DNA from: an uncultured Campylobacter sp. | GTDB lineage: Bacteria; Campylobacterota; Campylobacteria; Campylobacterales; Campylobacteraceae | Assembly: GCA_947090385.1 (NCBI GenBank) | Contig: CAMUNZ010000026.1 | Span: 1 to 17,119, forward strand | Direction: 5' to 3' | Length of the DNA stretch: 17,119 nt | Part shown: one piece after another, positions 6,246-13,710 of the stretch | Layout of the letters: each line of letters opens with the position of its first letter | Position numbering within the stretch: the first letter of the stretch is position 1 | Notes under the pieces: model-generated | Database searches by the model: none | The model's input: the letters and a program-made list of their open reading frames with translations, nothing else | Told to the model about the DNA's origin: nothing | Translations under genes and position numbers: made by a program

Positions 6246-8605
6246 TTTTTTCCTTTTATTCTAAGCGAATTTAAAATCACAATTATAGAGCTAAATGACA
6301 TAGAAATGGCAGCAAAAAGCGGGATTATAAAACCACAAACGGCAAGCGGAACGGTAATTGCGTTATAAAATATGCTTAAAAATATATTTTGTTTAATTGT
6401 TTTGTAAGTAAGTTTTGATACGAAAACAGCTTTTTGTAAAGATATTAAATCATCTTTTAAAAGAACAACATCGCTTTTATCGATGCTAACTCCAGCGCCA
6501 CTTCCAAGACAAATTCCAACGCCAGCTAAACTAATAGCAGCCACGTCATTTACTCCGTCTCCAACCATCACAGAATTTTTACCTAAATTTTGTATAAATT
6601 CAGCTTTTTCATTTGGTAAAATTTCGGCCTTATAATTTTTTATATTTAGCAAATCTGCGACATTTTGAACGGCTTTTTGATTATCTCCGCTTAAAAGATA
6701 AATTTCAAATCCAAGATTTTTTAAGTTTTGTACGCAAGTTTTTGCATTTTCTCTAATTTCATCTTTTAATTCAAAAATGGCGGTTATTTTGTTATTTTGT
6801 GAAAAAATATAATTTGTATTTTGTAAATTTTGCAAAACTTCAGAATTTTGTAAAAAATCTTCTTGTAAAAATTTCTTACTTCCGCCTTTTATAAAAATTC
6901 CATCAAATTCCGCAATTATGCCTTTTGCTGGGAAATTTTTAAAATTTTGCAAACTTAAATCTGCGTATTTAAATCTGTTTTTTAAAAAATCATAAACACT
7001 TACGCTTATAGGATGAGTTGAGCTTTTTAACAAATTCATAAGCAAATTTTCATCAAATCCGTCAAAAGTTTTAAAATTTACGACATTTAATTTTCCATTT
7101 GTTAAAGTCCCAGTTTTATCAAAAACCATATATTTTGCTTTTGCAAGAGTTTCGAGCGTTTTTGAATTTTTGAAAATAATCGAATTTTTCAAAGATTTTG
7201 AAATTCCAACTAAACTAGCAACAGGCGTCGCAAGTCCTAAAGCACAAGGACAAGCGATAACTAAAACAGAAATCGCAACAATTAAAGCTTTTTCGAAATT
7301 TGTATTTAAAAACCAAAAAATAAAAGTAAAAAAAGCAATGCTTAAAATCACAATAGAAAAATAACTTGAAATTTGATTTGCTAAAATTTCGATTTTTGGC
7401 TTTTTTGCAGTTGAGTTTTCAAGCAAGTTTATAATTTTATTTAAAGTTGAGTTTTTAAAAATTTGAGTTGCTTTTACCTTTATAAATCCATCCAAACACA
7501 CGGCGCCACTTGTTATCAAATCACCTTTTTTAAAATTTTGTGGCAAACTTTCGCCAGTTAAACTACTCAAATCAAAACTTGCTTCGCCTTCTATTATTTC
7601 GCCGTCGATTAGAACTTTTTCTCCGTTTGTTATCAAAAAAACATCACCGATTTTTACAGAATTTGGATCTATTTCTCGCAAATTTATAAGTCTTACATTT
7701 GATAAAATTTGAGAAGTCATAGAATCTAATGTATCTGTGGCGTGTTTTTTGCTTAAAGTTTCTAAATATTTTCCTACAAAAACAAAAGTTATTATCATCG
7801 CTACAGATTCAAAATAAACCTCTCCATTTTTCGTAAGCATCGCATAAACGCTATAAAGATAGGTCAAGCTAGCGCCAGTTACGACAAGCAAATCCATATT
7901 TGGCGTGCGATTTTTTATAGCATAATATCCACCACGAAAAAATTCGCTTCCAGTATAAAAAAGTGCAGGACTTGCCAAAATAAACTCGCCAAATGTTAAA
8001 ATCGCCTTAAAATCGCTAGAAATTCCACTAAAATATCCGCCATAAAGCGCGATTGCAATCCACATAATATTCATAGAACAAAAAATTCCAACTAAAAGCT
8101 TAGCGTAAAATTCTCGTCTTAAATTCGCTATTCTGCTTTCAGATCTGCTAGCATCATAAGGAATTGCTTTATAGCCAATGGAATTTATAGAATCAAAAAT
8201 ATCTTTTAAACTTGTTAAATTTTCATCCCAAACGATTTTTGCTTTATTGTTTGTAGAATTTATAAAAATTTCGACAACTCCTGGAAGTTTTGAAACTATT
8301 TTTTCATTTAACCAAATACAAGCCGTGCAATGAATATTTTCTATAACAATATTAATTTCATTAAATCCTTCGCTATTTTTTGTGACAAAATTTTTATAAA
8401 AACTATCTATATTTGATAAATTTTGTTTTTGACTAGCCGGACTTAATTCATTTTTTCCAAGTTTTTCATAAAATTCATCGGCTATATGATTCGAGTTTAA
8501 AATAGCAAAAACTTGCTTACAACCATTGCAACAAAATTCAAAGCCATTTTTATCGAAAACAGCCGAATTTTGCGAAATTTCTAATTTGCAATGCTTGCAT
8601 TTCAT
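6242..8605 (-). CDS. ccoI: Copper-type P1B ATPase CcoI (FixI) for cbb3 oxidase assembly
   Basis: This 787-residue P1B-type ATPase has every key motif. An N-terminal cysteine cluster (Cys3, Cys6, Cys25, Cys26, Cys29; FCCNGC) is typical of the FixI/CcoI subgroup. A heavy-metal-associated domain follows with HCTAC (Cys93 and Cys96). The SLTGES actuator motif, the membrane Cys-Pro-Cys at 452-454, the phosphorylated Asp496 in DKTGTLT, the STHP motif and a GDGVNDV hinge complete the set, and membrane helices flank these domains. Family knowledge: CcoI exports Cu(I) to the periplasmic side so the cbb3 oxidase can be metallated, rather than giving general copper resistance. Direct linkage to ccoS supports this over CopA. 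The start ATG overlaps the murD stop (ATGA) and the end overlaps ccoS, so translation is probably coupled throughout. Confidence 0.92.
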   Translation of the reverse strand: MKCKHCKLEISQNSAVFDKNGFEFCCNGCKQVFAILNSNHIADEFYEKLGKNELSPASQKQNLSNIDSFYKNFVTKNSEGFNEINIVIENIHCTACIWLNEKIVSKLPGVVEIFINSTNNKAKIVWDENLTSLKDIFDSINSIGYKAIPYDASRSESRIANLRREFYAKLLVGIFCSMNIMWIAIALYGGYFSGISSDFKAILTFGEFILASPALFYTGSEFFRGGYYAIKNRTPNMDLLVVTGASLTYLYSVYAMLTKNGEVYFESVAMIITFVFVGKYLETLSKKHATDTLDSMTSQILSNVRLINLREIDPNSVKIGDVFLITNGEKVLIDGEIIEGEASFDLSSLTGESLPQNFKKGDLITSGAVCLDGFIKVKATQIFKNSTLNKIINLLENSTAKKPKIEILANQISSYFSIVILSIAFFTFIFWFLNTNFEKALIVAISVLVIACPCALGLATPVASLVGISKSLKNSIIFKNSKTLETLAKAKYMVFDKTGTLTNGKLNVVNFKTFDGFDENLLMNLLKSSTHPISVSVYDFLKNRFKYADLSLQNFKNFPAKGIIAEFDGIFIKGGSKKFLQEDFLQNSEVLQNLQNTNYIFSQNNKITAIFELKDEIRENAKTCVQNLKNLGFEIYLLSGDNQKAVQNVADLLNIKNYKAEILPNEKAEFIQNLGKNSVMVGDGVNDVAAISLAGVGICLGSGAGVSIDKSDVVLLKDDLISLQKAVFVSKLTYKTIKQNIFLSIFYNAITVPLAVCGFIIPLFAAISMSFSSIIVILNSLRIKGKK

Positions 8606-9810
8606 TTAAGCAAAGCGATAAATTCCTTAAACTTATCACCCCTTTCGGCATAAGATTTAAATTGATCCAAACTGGCACAAGCTGGGCTTAAAAGCGCGAT
8701 TTCATCAATTTGCAAGTTTTTTGAAATTTCATTTACAGCATTTTGCAAGAATTCGCAACTTACACTTTGAATTTTAAAACATTCACAAAGGTTTAGAATT
8801 TTTTGATAATTTCGTCCGATTGCATAAATTTTCACATCCATTTTCGAAGCCACTTCAAAAACTGGCGACAAATCAACACCTTTATCATCTCCGCCTAAAA
8901 TAAGATGAATTTTTTTATTTTTATATCTTTTTAAAGCCTGTATAGCAGCATCAATATTTGTAGCTTTTGTATCATTTACCCAAGTTCTTTTAAAACTATC
9001 TTGTAAAATTTCTAATTTATTTCCTTCTATTTTAAACGAATTTAAAAGCTCAAAATCAACTTCGTCAAAAAGAATTCTTTGAACACAAAGCGCCAAAAGC
9101 GCATCTATCAAAAATGGAGTTTCAAATTTTATATCAGAAATTTTAATTTCAGCAAGTTTTGCCAAATCATCTTCATTTTCATAAAAAATAACTTTTGCAA
9201 GACTATTTTTTACATTTTCAAAATTTTCATATTTTTTAGGAATTAAAGCAAGAGAGCCTGTTTTCATATTTAAAAGAGGCTTTAATTTTGTATTTTCATA
9301 CTCTTTGAAACTTCCATGCCAACTTAAATGGTCTGGGGTAATCGGCAAAAGCACATATAAATTTGGTGTTGCAAATTTTGTATAATGGACAGTAAAAGAG
9401 CTTGTTTCTAATATCCAAATTTTTGCATTTTTATCCAAATCTCCAAGTGGAGTTCCGACATTTCCGCCGATTATCCCACCTTGTTTTTTTAATAAAAATC
9501 CAATCATTTGCGTAGTTGTAGTTTTGCCATTAGTACCGCTAATCCAAATTTTTAACGGAGTTGTATCGTTAAAATAATCATATTCACTTATTAAATTTTT
9601 TGCTTTTTTTACCAAATCGTGATGCGGAGGAAATCCAGGACTTGGAATTTCAAGTTCGCTTAAATCAGCGTTAAAATCTTTTGGCGGAAGAAGTCTGTTG
9701 CCAAATTGATCGCTCCAATTTTCATCAAATTTATCATCATAAATATCCCAACCTCCGCTTTTTGCTATCGATTTTGTCGTATTTCCCCAACCAAAAAGTG
9801 ATTTTTTCAT
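8602..9810 (-). CDS. murD: UDP-N-acetylmuramoyl-L-alanine:D-glutamate ligase MurD
   Basis: MurD is the cytoplasmic ATP-dependent ligase that adds D-glutamate to UDP-MurNAc-L-alanine in peptidoglycan synthesis. The 402-residue product is somewhat shorter than the E. coli enzyme (about 438). Visible motifs are SPGFPPHH at about residues 57-64, the ATP-binding GTNGKTTT at 92-99, ILETSSF in the substrate region, LPITPDHLSWHGS, VNDTKATN joining the central and C-terminal domains, ILGGDDKG, and LLSPACASLDQF near the end. The start ATG lies three bases after mraY with a GAGGT ribosome site, and the stop overlaps the ATG of ccoI. MurD and MraY act at consecutive stages of the same pathway, so their pairing is expected; the tail of cbb3 oxidase assembly genes is not. 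Confidence 0.96.
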   Translation of the reverse strand: MKKSLFGWGNTTKSIAKSGGWDIYDDKFDENWSDQFGNRLLPPKDFNADLSELEIPSPGFPPHHDLVKKAKNLISEYDYFNDTTPLKIWISGTNGKTTTTQMIGFLLKKQGGIIGGNVGTPLGDLDKNAKIWILETSSFTVHYTKFATPNLYVLLPITPDHLSWHGSFKEYENTKLKPLLNMKTGSLALIPKKYENFENVKNSLAKVIFYENEDDLAKLAEIKISDIKFETPFLIDALLALCVQRILFDEVDFELLNSFKIEGNKLEILQDSFKRTWVNDTKATNIDAAIQALKRYKNKKIHLILGGDDKGVDLSPVFEVASKMDVKIYAIGRNYQKILNLCECFKIQSVSCEFLQNAVNEISKNLQIDEIALLSPACASLDQFKSYAERGDKFKEFIALLK

Positions 9811-9813
9811 TTT

Positions 9814-10875
9814 TTACCTCAATTTTAAACTTGCAAGTGCGATTAAATTTGCAAAAAACGCAATCATCCAAAATCGCACAATTATTTTATTTTCAACCCA
9901 GCCTTTTAACTCAAAATGATGATGTAAAGGCGCCATTAAAAAAATTCTTTTTTTATAAATCTTAAAACTTCCAACCTGTAAAATTACGCTTAAAGTTTCA
10001 ATAACAAATACAAAACCAATTAATATCAACAAAATTTCATTTTTTGTAACAATACCGCAATATCCGATAAATGCACCGATACTTAAACTTCCGCTATCAC
10101 CCATAAAAACTTCTGCTGGATAGCAATTAAACCATAAAAATCCAAGAAGTGAGCCGATCAAGGCTGTACAAATTATCGAAATTTCACCAACATCAATAAT
10201 TCTTGGCAAAATTAAATAATTTGCAAAAATAGCATGTCCGCACAAATATGCAAAAATGGCTAAAGTAAAAAGCGAAAAAATGCTAGGAATCGCAGCAAGA
10301 CCATCCAAACCATCTGTCAAATTTACCGCATTACTGCTTGCACTTAAAACTAAAATCCAAAACAAAATTGCAAAAAATTTCATATCAAAAAGCGAATTTT
10401 TAAAAAATGGAAGATAAAAATTTGTAGTTAAATCTGAAAAAAACAGACAAACCGCGATAATAATAGCTAATAAATTTTGTAATAAAAATTTTTTTCTTGC
10501 ACTAAGCCCTGCGTGATTTGAATGCCCTAGAATTTTTGATATATCATCCAAATAACCTATAAATCCAAATCCACCAAGAGTTAAAATCCCAAGTATCACA
10601 TAGACGTTATTCCATTTTGCGCATATCAAACTGGTAATAATCGCACTGATAACAAAAACTAAACCGCCCATAGTTGGAGTTTGATTTTTATTCTGGTGAG
10701 ATTTTGGCGCAAATTCATAAATAGGCTGATTTGCCTTTGTTTTTTTTGCCCAAATTATAAACTTCGGTAAAAAAAACATCGTAAAAACAAAACCCAAAAT
10801 AAGAGCAATCCCTGTTCTAACAGTAATATAATTAAAAAAATTAATACCAAAATCGTGATAAAAAAGATACAACAT
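9814..10875 (-). CDS. mraY: Phospho-N-acetylmuramoyl-pentapeptide transferase MraY
   Basis: MraY transfers phospho-MurNAc-pentapeptide from UDP to undecaprenyl phosphate, making lipid I at the inner membrane. The 353-residue product has the expected series of about ten membrane helices. Conserved cytoplasmic-loop motifs are present: TPTMGG (66-71), the Asp110-Asp111 pair in YLDDISK, NLTDGLDGLA with Asp188 and Asp191, FMGDSGSL with Asp260, and the C-terminal APLHHHFELKGW. These are the metal- and substrate-binding residues of the family. It is the first gene of the mraY/murD/ccoI/ccoS run and is followed by murD after three bases. A leader of roughly 100 bases and a TATAAT box lie upstream. 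Identity is secure. Confidence 0.97.
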   Translation of the reverse strand: MLYLFYHDFGINFFNYITVRTGIALILGFVFTMFFLPKFIIWAKKTKANQPIYEFAPKSHQNKNQTPTMGGLVFVISAIITSLICAKWNNVYVILGILTLGGFGFIGYLDDISKILGHSNHAGLSARKKFLLQNLLAIIIAVCLFFSDLTTNFYLPFFKNSLFDMKFFAILFWILVLSASSNAVNLTDGLDGLAAIPSIFSLFTLAIFAYLCGHAIFANYLILPRIIDVGEISIICTALIGSLLGFLWFNCYPAEVFMGDSGSLSIGAFIGYCGIVTKNEILLILIGFVFVIETLSVILQVGSFKIYKKRIFLMAPLHHHFELKGWVENKIIVRFWMIAFFANLIALASLKLR

Positions 10876-10981
10876 AAAAATTTTGCCTTAAAAATAAAAG
10901 CGCTAATGTTACTAAAATTTGACTTAAAATTTTATTCTCTTTTATAAGTTTTAAAAAATTCCAAAAGATTTTTCTTTATTT

Positions 10982-10987
10982 ATTATA
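10982..10987 (-). promoter_or_regulatory. Possible -10 box (TATAAT) for mraY/murD/ccoI/ccoS
   Basis: A consensus TATAAT on the minus strand stands about 107 bases before the mraY ATG, downstream of the hairpin at 11012-11041. It would give a leader of roughly 100 bases, ending in an AAGG ribosome site about ten bases before the ATG. The other sequence in this 187-base gap (10876-11062) is AT-rich with no further signal I can support. Confidence 0.4.
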
Positions 10988-11011
10988 AAATTTTCAAATA
11001 ATAGCTTATAA

Positions 11012-11041
11012 AGCATACAGACCTGCAAAAAGTCGTATGCT
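11012..11041 (-). terminator. Stable hairpin downstream of efp, terminator-like but without a T-run
   Basis: An inverted repeat lies about 22 bases beyond the efp stop. The outer arms AGCATAC (11012-11018) and GTATGCT (11035-11041) are perfectly complementary. A three-base inner extension GAC/GTC continues past one unpaired A at 11019, giving ten base pairs around a nine-base loop. This is GC-richer than its surroundings. On the minus strand it is followed by TTATAAGC rather than a clear U-tract, so it may act as a 3' end stabiliser or leaky terminator between efp and mraY. The structure is plain; the role is inferred. Confidence 0.45.
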
Positions 11042-11062
11042 ACAAAAACGATAAAAAATTTA

Positions 11063-11629
11063 TTATTTATTAACTTTTTCTATATATTCGCCACGAACTG
11101 TATCAACTCTGATAATTTCGCCTTCTAAAACATGAAAAGGAATTTGCACAACTGCACCACTTTCTAAAGTAGCTGGTTTTTTATTGCTTCCTTGAGTATC
11201 GCCGCGAAAATTTGGAGCTGTTTCTATGATTTTCATTTCAACAACTTGCGGAACTTCAACGCCTATAGGTTTTCCTTTAAAAAATAAAATTTCGCAGTTC
11301 ATGCCATCTAACATCCATTTTTTTACTTCACCGATATCTTCATCACTGATCGCGATTTGTTCATAAGTGGCAGTGTCCATAAACTGGCAACTTTCACCGT
11401 CATCGTAAAGATATTGCATTGTTTTTTCTTCTAGATGCGGTTCGTCGCATTTATCCCCAGCATGAAATGTTTTTTCTAAAACTTTACCATCTATAAAAGA
11501 TTTAATTTTTGCCCTTACAAAAGCTGCGCCTTTGCCAGGTTTTACATGTTGATATTCAACAATTTTGTATGGAATTCCATCAATTTCGATCTTTAATCCT
11601 TTTTTAAGATCACCCATTGAATAAGCCAT
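11063..11629 (-). CDS. efp: Translation elongation factor P
   Basis: EF-P binds between the ribosomal P and E sites and relieves stalling at consecutive proline codons. The 188-residue product has the normal length and three-domain arrangement: an N-terminal KOW-like domain containing HVKPGKGAAF, with Lys33 at the tip where the family is post-translationally modified; a central domain with the YLYDDGESCQFMD segment; and a C-terminal domain with the EF-P signature IETAPNFRGDTQGSNKKPATLESGAVVQIPFHV. The ATG has a near-perfect AAGGAG site five bases upstream and its own TATAAT box, so it is probably transcribed independently. A hairpin follows the stop. No lysyl-modification genes (epmA, epmB) are in the window, so the modification used here is unknown. 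Identity is secure. Confidence 0.97.
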   Translation of the reverse strand: MAYSMGDLKKGLKIEIDGIPYKIVEYQHVKPGKGAAFVRAKIKSFIDGKVLEKTFHAGDKCDEPHLEEKTMQYLYDDGESCQFMDTATYEQIAISDEDIGEVKKWMLDGMNCEILFFKGKPIGVEVPQVVEMKIIETAPNFRGDTQGSNKKPATLESGAVVQIPFHVLEGEIIRVDTVRGEYIEKVNK

Positions 11630-11658
11630 TTTGTCTCCTTAAATAAAATAAAGTTGAA

Positions 11659-11664
11659 ATTATA
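11659..11664 (-). promoter_or_regulatory. -10 box (TATAAT) for efp
   Basis: TATAAT on the minus strand, preceded by ATG (ATGTATAAT), lies about 30 bases ahead of the efp start codon. The predicted leader is about 23 bases and carries AAGGAG just before the ATG. No -35 is apparent. Confidence 0.55.
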
Positions 11665-11667
11665 CAT

Positions 11668-11700
11668 AAATTTTTGCAAATTTTTAAATTTGAAAAATTT
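11668..11700 (-). terminator. AT-rich inverted repeat after lysP, possible terminator
   Basis: A long imperfect inverted repeat starts 15 bases past the lysP stop. The left arm at 11668-11683 and right arm at 11686-11700 match over 15 bases with one extra G at 11676, separated by two T. It is almost purely A and T, so stability is moderate, and the efp -10 box follows directly. It may end lysP transcription or shape DNA at the efp promoter. Confidence 0.4.
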
Positions 11701-11714
11701 TAATCTCAATTTTT

Positions 11715-13190
11715 TTAAATCTTTGGTCTTGAAATATCAGCATCAATCGCACTAATAGCTTTAGATTTTGTGATAATTTTATGCCCAAACCAAATAGCTA
11801 AAAATAAAAACAATCCAATATAACTTGTCAAAAGTGAAATAAAATTTGTCTTTCCAACAAAAGCTTCGTAATTTTGTCCAATTATTACTATTAAACACAT
11901 CAAAAGCGCCACAATTGGACCAAGTGGAAACCATTTTGCGCGATATGGTAAATCTGCAGGATCGTGCCCTTGTGCAACATAAGCTTTTCTAAATTTATAA
12001 TGCGACCAAGCAATTCCTATCCATGTGATAAATCCAGCAAGTCCAGAAGCATTAACAAGCCAAATATAAGCAGATCCGTCTCCTAAAAATGAAGTTAAAA
12101 AACAAGCACAACCAATCAAAGCAGTAGCAATCAAAGCATAAACAGGAACGCCTCTTTTGTCTGTTTTTCCAAAAATTTCAGGCGCTTTTTTGCTATGTGA
12201 TAAAGCGTAAAGCATCCTAGTTGAACTATAAAGTCCAGAATTTCCAGCAGATAAAATTGCTGTTAAAATTACAGCATTCATCAAACTTGCTGCAAATGCA
12301 ATCCCGGCTCTTTCAAAAACTAAAGTAAAAGGGCTAAAAGCGATATCAGTTTCGTTATTTTTTAATAAATTCGGATCGGTATAAGCGATTAAAGTGCCGA
12401 TTATGGCAATGGCAAAAATATAAAACAGCAAAATTCGCCAAAAAATAGCATTTACAGCTTTTGGAATGCTTTTATTTGGATCTTTTGCTTCGCCAGCTGC
12501 CACAGCTACTAACTCTGTGCCCTGAAAACTAAAACCAGCAACCATAAAAATAGCTAAAATTCCCATCCAACCATTTACAAAAGGAGCATCGCCATTAGTC
12601 CAATTTGAAAAACCGCCAGTATGGCCATTTAAAATTCCGAAAATCATAGCAATGCCAAGTCCTATAAAAACAATCACAGTTACAACTTTGATAAGCGCAA
12701 ACCAAAATTCACTTTCTCCATAAGCGCCAGAGCTAAAATAATTTATCAAAATGATTATAAATAAAAAAAGTCCAGACCAAATAATCGCATCAACTTCTGG
12801 AAACCAAAATTTCATAATTATTGCAGCAGCGACAAGTTCAGCAGCTACAGTTATAGCCCAGTTATACCAAAAATTCCATCCTAAAGCAAAACCAAAACTT
12901 GGCGAAACACAGCGAGTAGCATATGTTTCAAAACTTCCAGCAACTGGCATATAAGTAGCCATTTCACCTAAACTTTGCATTAGCAAATAAACCATAAAAC
13001 CAATCAAAGCATAAGCAAGCAAAGCACCACCAGGTCCTGCTTGTGCAATTGTATTGCCACTTGCAACAAAAAGTCCCGTGCCGATTGCCCCACCAATCGC
13101 AATCATTTGCAAATGTCGCGGTTTCATAGCTCTTTTTAAAGAATTATTTGCGGACAAGTTTTTTGTATTTTTATCAGAATTTTGTGACAT
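11715..13190 (-). CDS. lysP: LysP-like amino acid permease (APC superfamily, AAT family)
   Basis: This is a 491-residue inner-membrane permease with about twelve helices. It matches E. coli LysP closely by eye over nearly its whole length: RHLQMIAIGGAIGTGLFVASG at the first helix, AGPGGALLAY, LGEMATYMPVAGSF, FALGWNFWYNWA, SFQGTELVAVAAGE, FWRILLFYIFAI, SPFTLVF, NAVILTAILSAGNSGLY(S/A)STRMLY, and QGHDPADLPYR near the end. LysP imports lysine in symport with protons; specificity for lysine is inferred from resemblance, and another cationic amino acid cannot be excluded. In E. coli, LysP also restrains the acid-stress sensor CadC; no such partner is visible here. The ATG has AAGGA six bases upstream and a close TATAAT box, so the gene is probably transcribed alone. 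No lysine riboswitch fits in its short leader. Confidence 0.9.
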   Translation of the reverse strand: MSQNSDKNTKNLSANNSLKRAMKPRHLQMIAIGGAIGTGLFVASGNTIAQAGPGGALLAYALIGFMVYLLMQSLGEMATYMPVAGSFETYATRCVSPSFGFALGWNFWYNWAITVAAELVAAAIIMKFWFPEVDAIIWSGLFLFIIILINYFSSGAYGESEFWFALIKVVTVIVFIGLGIAMIFGILNGHTGGFSNWTNGDAPFVNGWMGILAIFMVAGFSFQGTELVAVAAGEAKDPNKSIPKAVNAIFWRILLFYIFAIAIIGTLIAYTDPNLLKNNETDIAFSPFTLVFERAGIAFAASLMNAVILTAILSAGNSGLYSSTRMLYALSHSKKAPEIFGKTDKRGVPVYALIATALIGCACFLTSFLGDGSAYIWLVNASGLAGFITWIGIAWSHYKFRKAYVAQGHDPADLPYRAKWFPLGPIVALLMCLIVIIGQNYEAFVGKTNFISLLTSYIGLFLFLAIWFGHKIITKSKAISAIDADISRPKI

Positions 13191-13210
13191 TTTAATCCTT
13201 GATTTTTATA

Positions 13211-13216
13211 ATTATA
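13211..13216 (-). promoter_or_regulatory. -10 box (TATAAT) for lysP
   Basis: TATAAT on the minus strand lies about 20 bases before the lysP ATG and would leave a leader of about 14 bases containing AAGGA. The sequence is very AT-rich and a second match could be argued, so the exact box is uncertain. Confidence 0.45.
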
Positions 13217-13300
13217 AAAACCTGTTTTATATCAAAATTTTGCTTAATTTAGTTTATAAAAATCCTATTTGTTGAAGTTTTATTTAAAATTGTAGATAAA

Positions 13301-13319
13301 TTTGGGGCAAAGCCCCAAA
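13301..13319 (-). terminator. Intrinsic terminator after the cytochrome c gene
   Basis: A perfect inverted repeat with arms TTTGGGGC and GCCCCAAA around a three-base loop sits just beyond the cytochrome c stop at 13324. The G/C block is striking in this AT-rich region. On the minus strand it is preceded by a run of T and followed by TTTATCT, a short U-rich tail. On the plus strand it runs into AAAAAG, so it most likely serves the minus-strand gene. Confidence 0.75.
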
Positions 13320-13323
13320 AAGT

Positions 13324-13644
13324 TTATTTTTTTAAAGTTTCGATATATTCATTTACTGCTTTCATATCTTCTTCGCTTAAAGTTCCCATTTGAATTTTCA
13401 TTACAGCACCTAAACCAAATTTTCCTTTTCCGCTTTCAATCGCACCAGCTTTTAAATCTTTCATAAGTTGAAGTCTATCTTCTGAAGAAAGAGTAGTTAA
13501 AGCAGGAACTTTTTTTAAATAAACTGTAGAGCCATCTACTCCGTGACAAGGCACACATTTTTTATAAATTGTGGCTCCATCGGCGCCAAATAAGTCAGAA
13601 AGCATAATACAGGCTAAACTAGCAGAAACTAAAATTTTTTTCAT
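13324..13644 (-). CDS. Periplasmic mono-haem cytochrome c (class I, c553-like)
   Basis: This 106-residue precursor has a signal peptide of about 20 residues (MKKILVSASLACIMLSDLFG) and a single haem c attachment motif, Cys30-Val-Pro-Cys33-His34. The distal axial ligand is probably Met82 or Met86 in AVMKIQMGTLS. The C-terminal helix LSEEDMKAVNEYIETLKK is typical of small class I cytochromes such as c553. Such proteins shuttle electrons in the periplasm, usually from the cytochrome bc1 complex to cbb3 oxidase or a peroxidase. The presence of ccoI and ccoS in the window makes cbb3 oxidase a plausible acceptor, but that is inference. AAGGA precedes the ATG by six bases, and a strong terminator follows the stop. 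The class call is secure; the partner is not. Confidence 0.92.
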   Translation of the reverse strand: MKKILVSASLACIMLSDLFGADGATIYKKCVPCHGVDGSTVYLKKVPALTTLSSEDRLQLMKDLKAGAIESGKGKFGLGAVMKIQMGTLSEEDMKAVNEYIETLKK

Positions 13645-13675
13645 TTTTTATCCTTTTTAAGAAATTTGCGAAAGG

Positions 13676-13681
13676 ATTATA
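13676..13681 (-). promoter_or_regulatory. -10 box (TATAAT) for the cytochrome c gene
   Basis: A consensus TATAAT on the minus strand lies about 32 bases before the cytochrome c ATG, in the 66-base gap after rodA. With the terminator at 13301-13319 it suggests a one-gene transcript. Confidence 0.5.
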
Positions 13682-13710
13682 ATAAATAAGAGTTAATTAA
13701 TAATCAATAA

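Noticed and set aside
6242..8605. Copper-resistance exporter CopA instead of CcoI
   Set aside because: The N-terminal FCCNGC cysteine cluster before the metal-binding domain and the overlapping ccoS gene point to the FixI/CcoI subgroup.
12751..13275. Plus-strand frames opposite the start of lysP
   Set aside because: Both lie mostly on the reverse complement of the permease, contain no domain, and have no good ribosome site. They look like shadows of a strong coding region.
13191..13323. Lysine riboswitch ahead of lysP
   Set aside because: The gap is only 133 bases and AT-rich, and the probable promoter leaves a leader of about 14 bases, far too short for a riboswitch. The only strong structure is the cytochrome c terminator.
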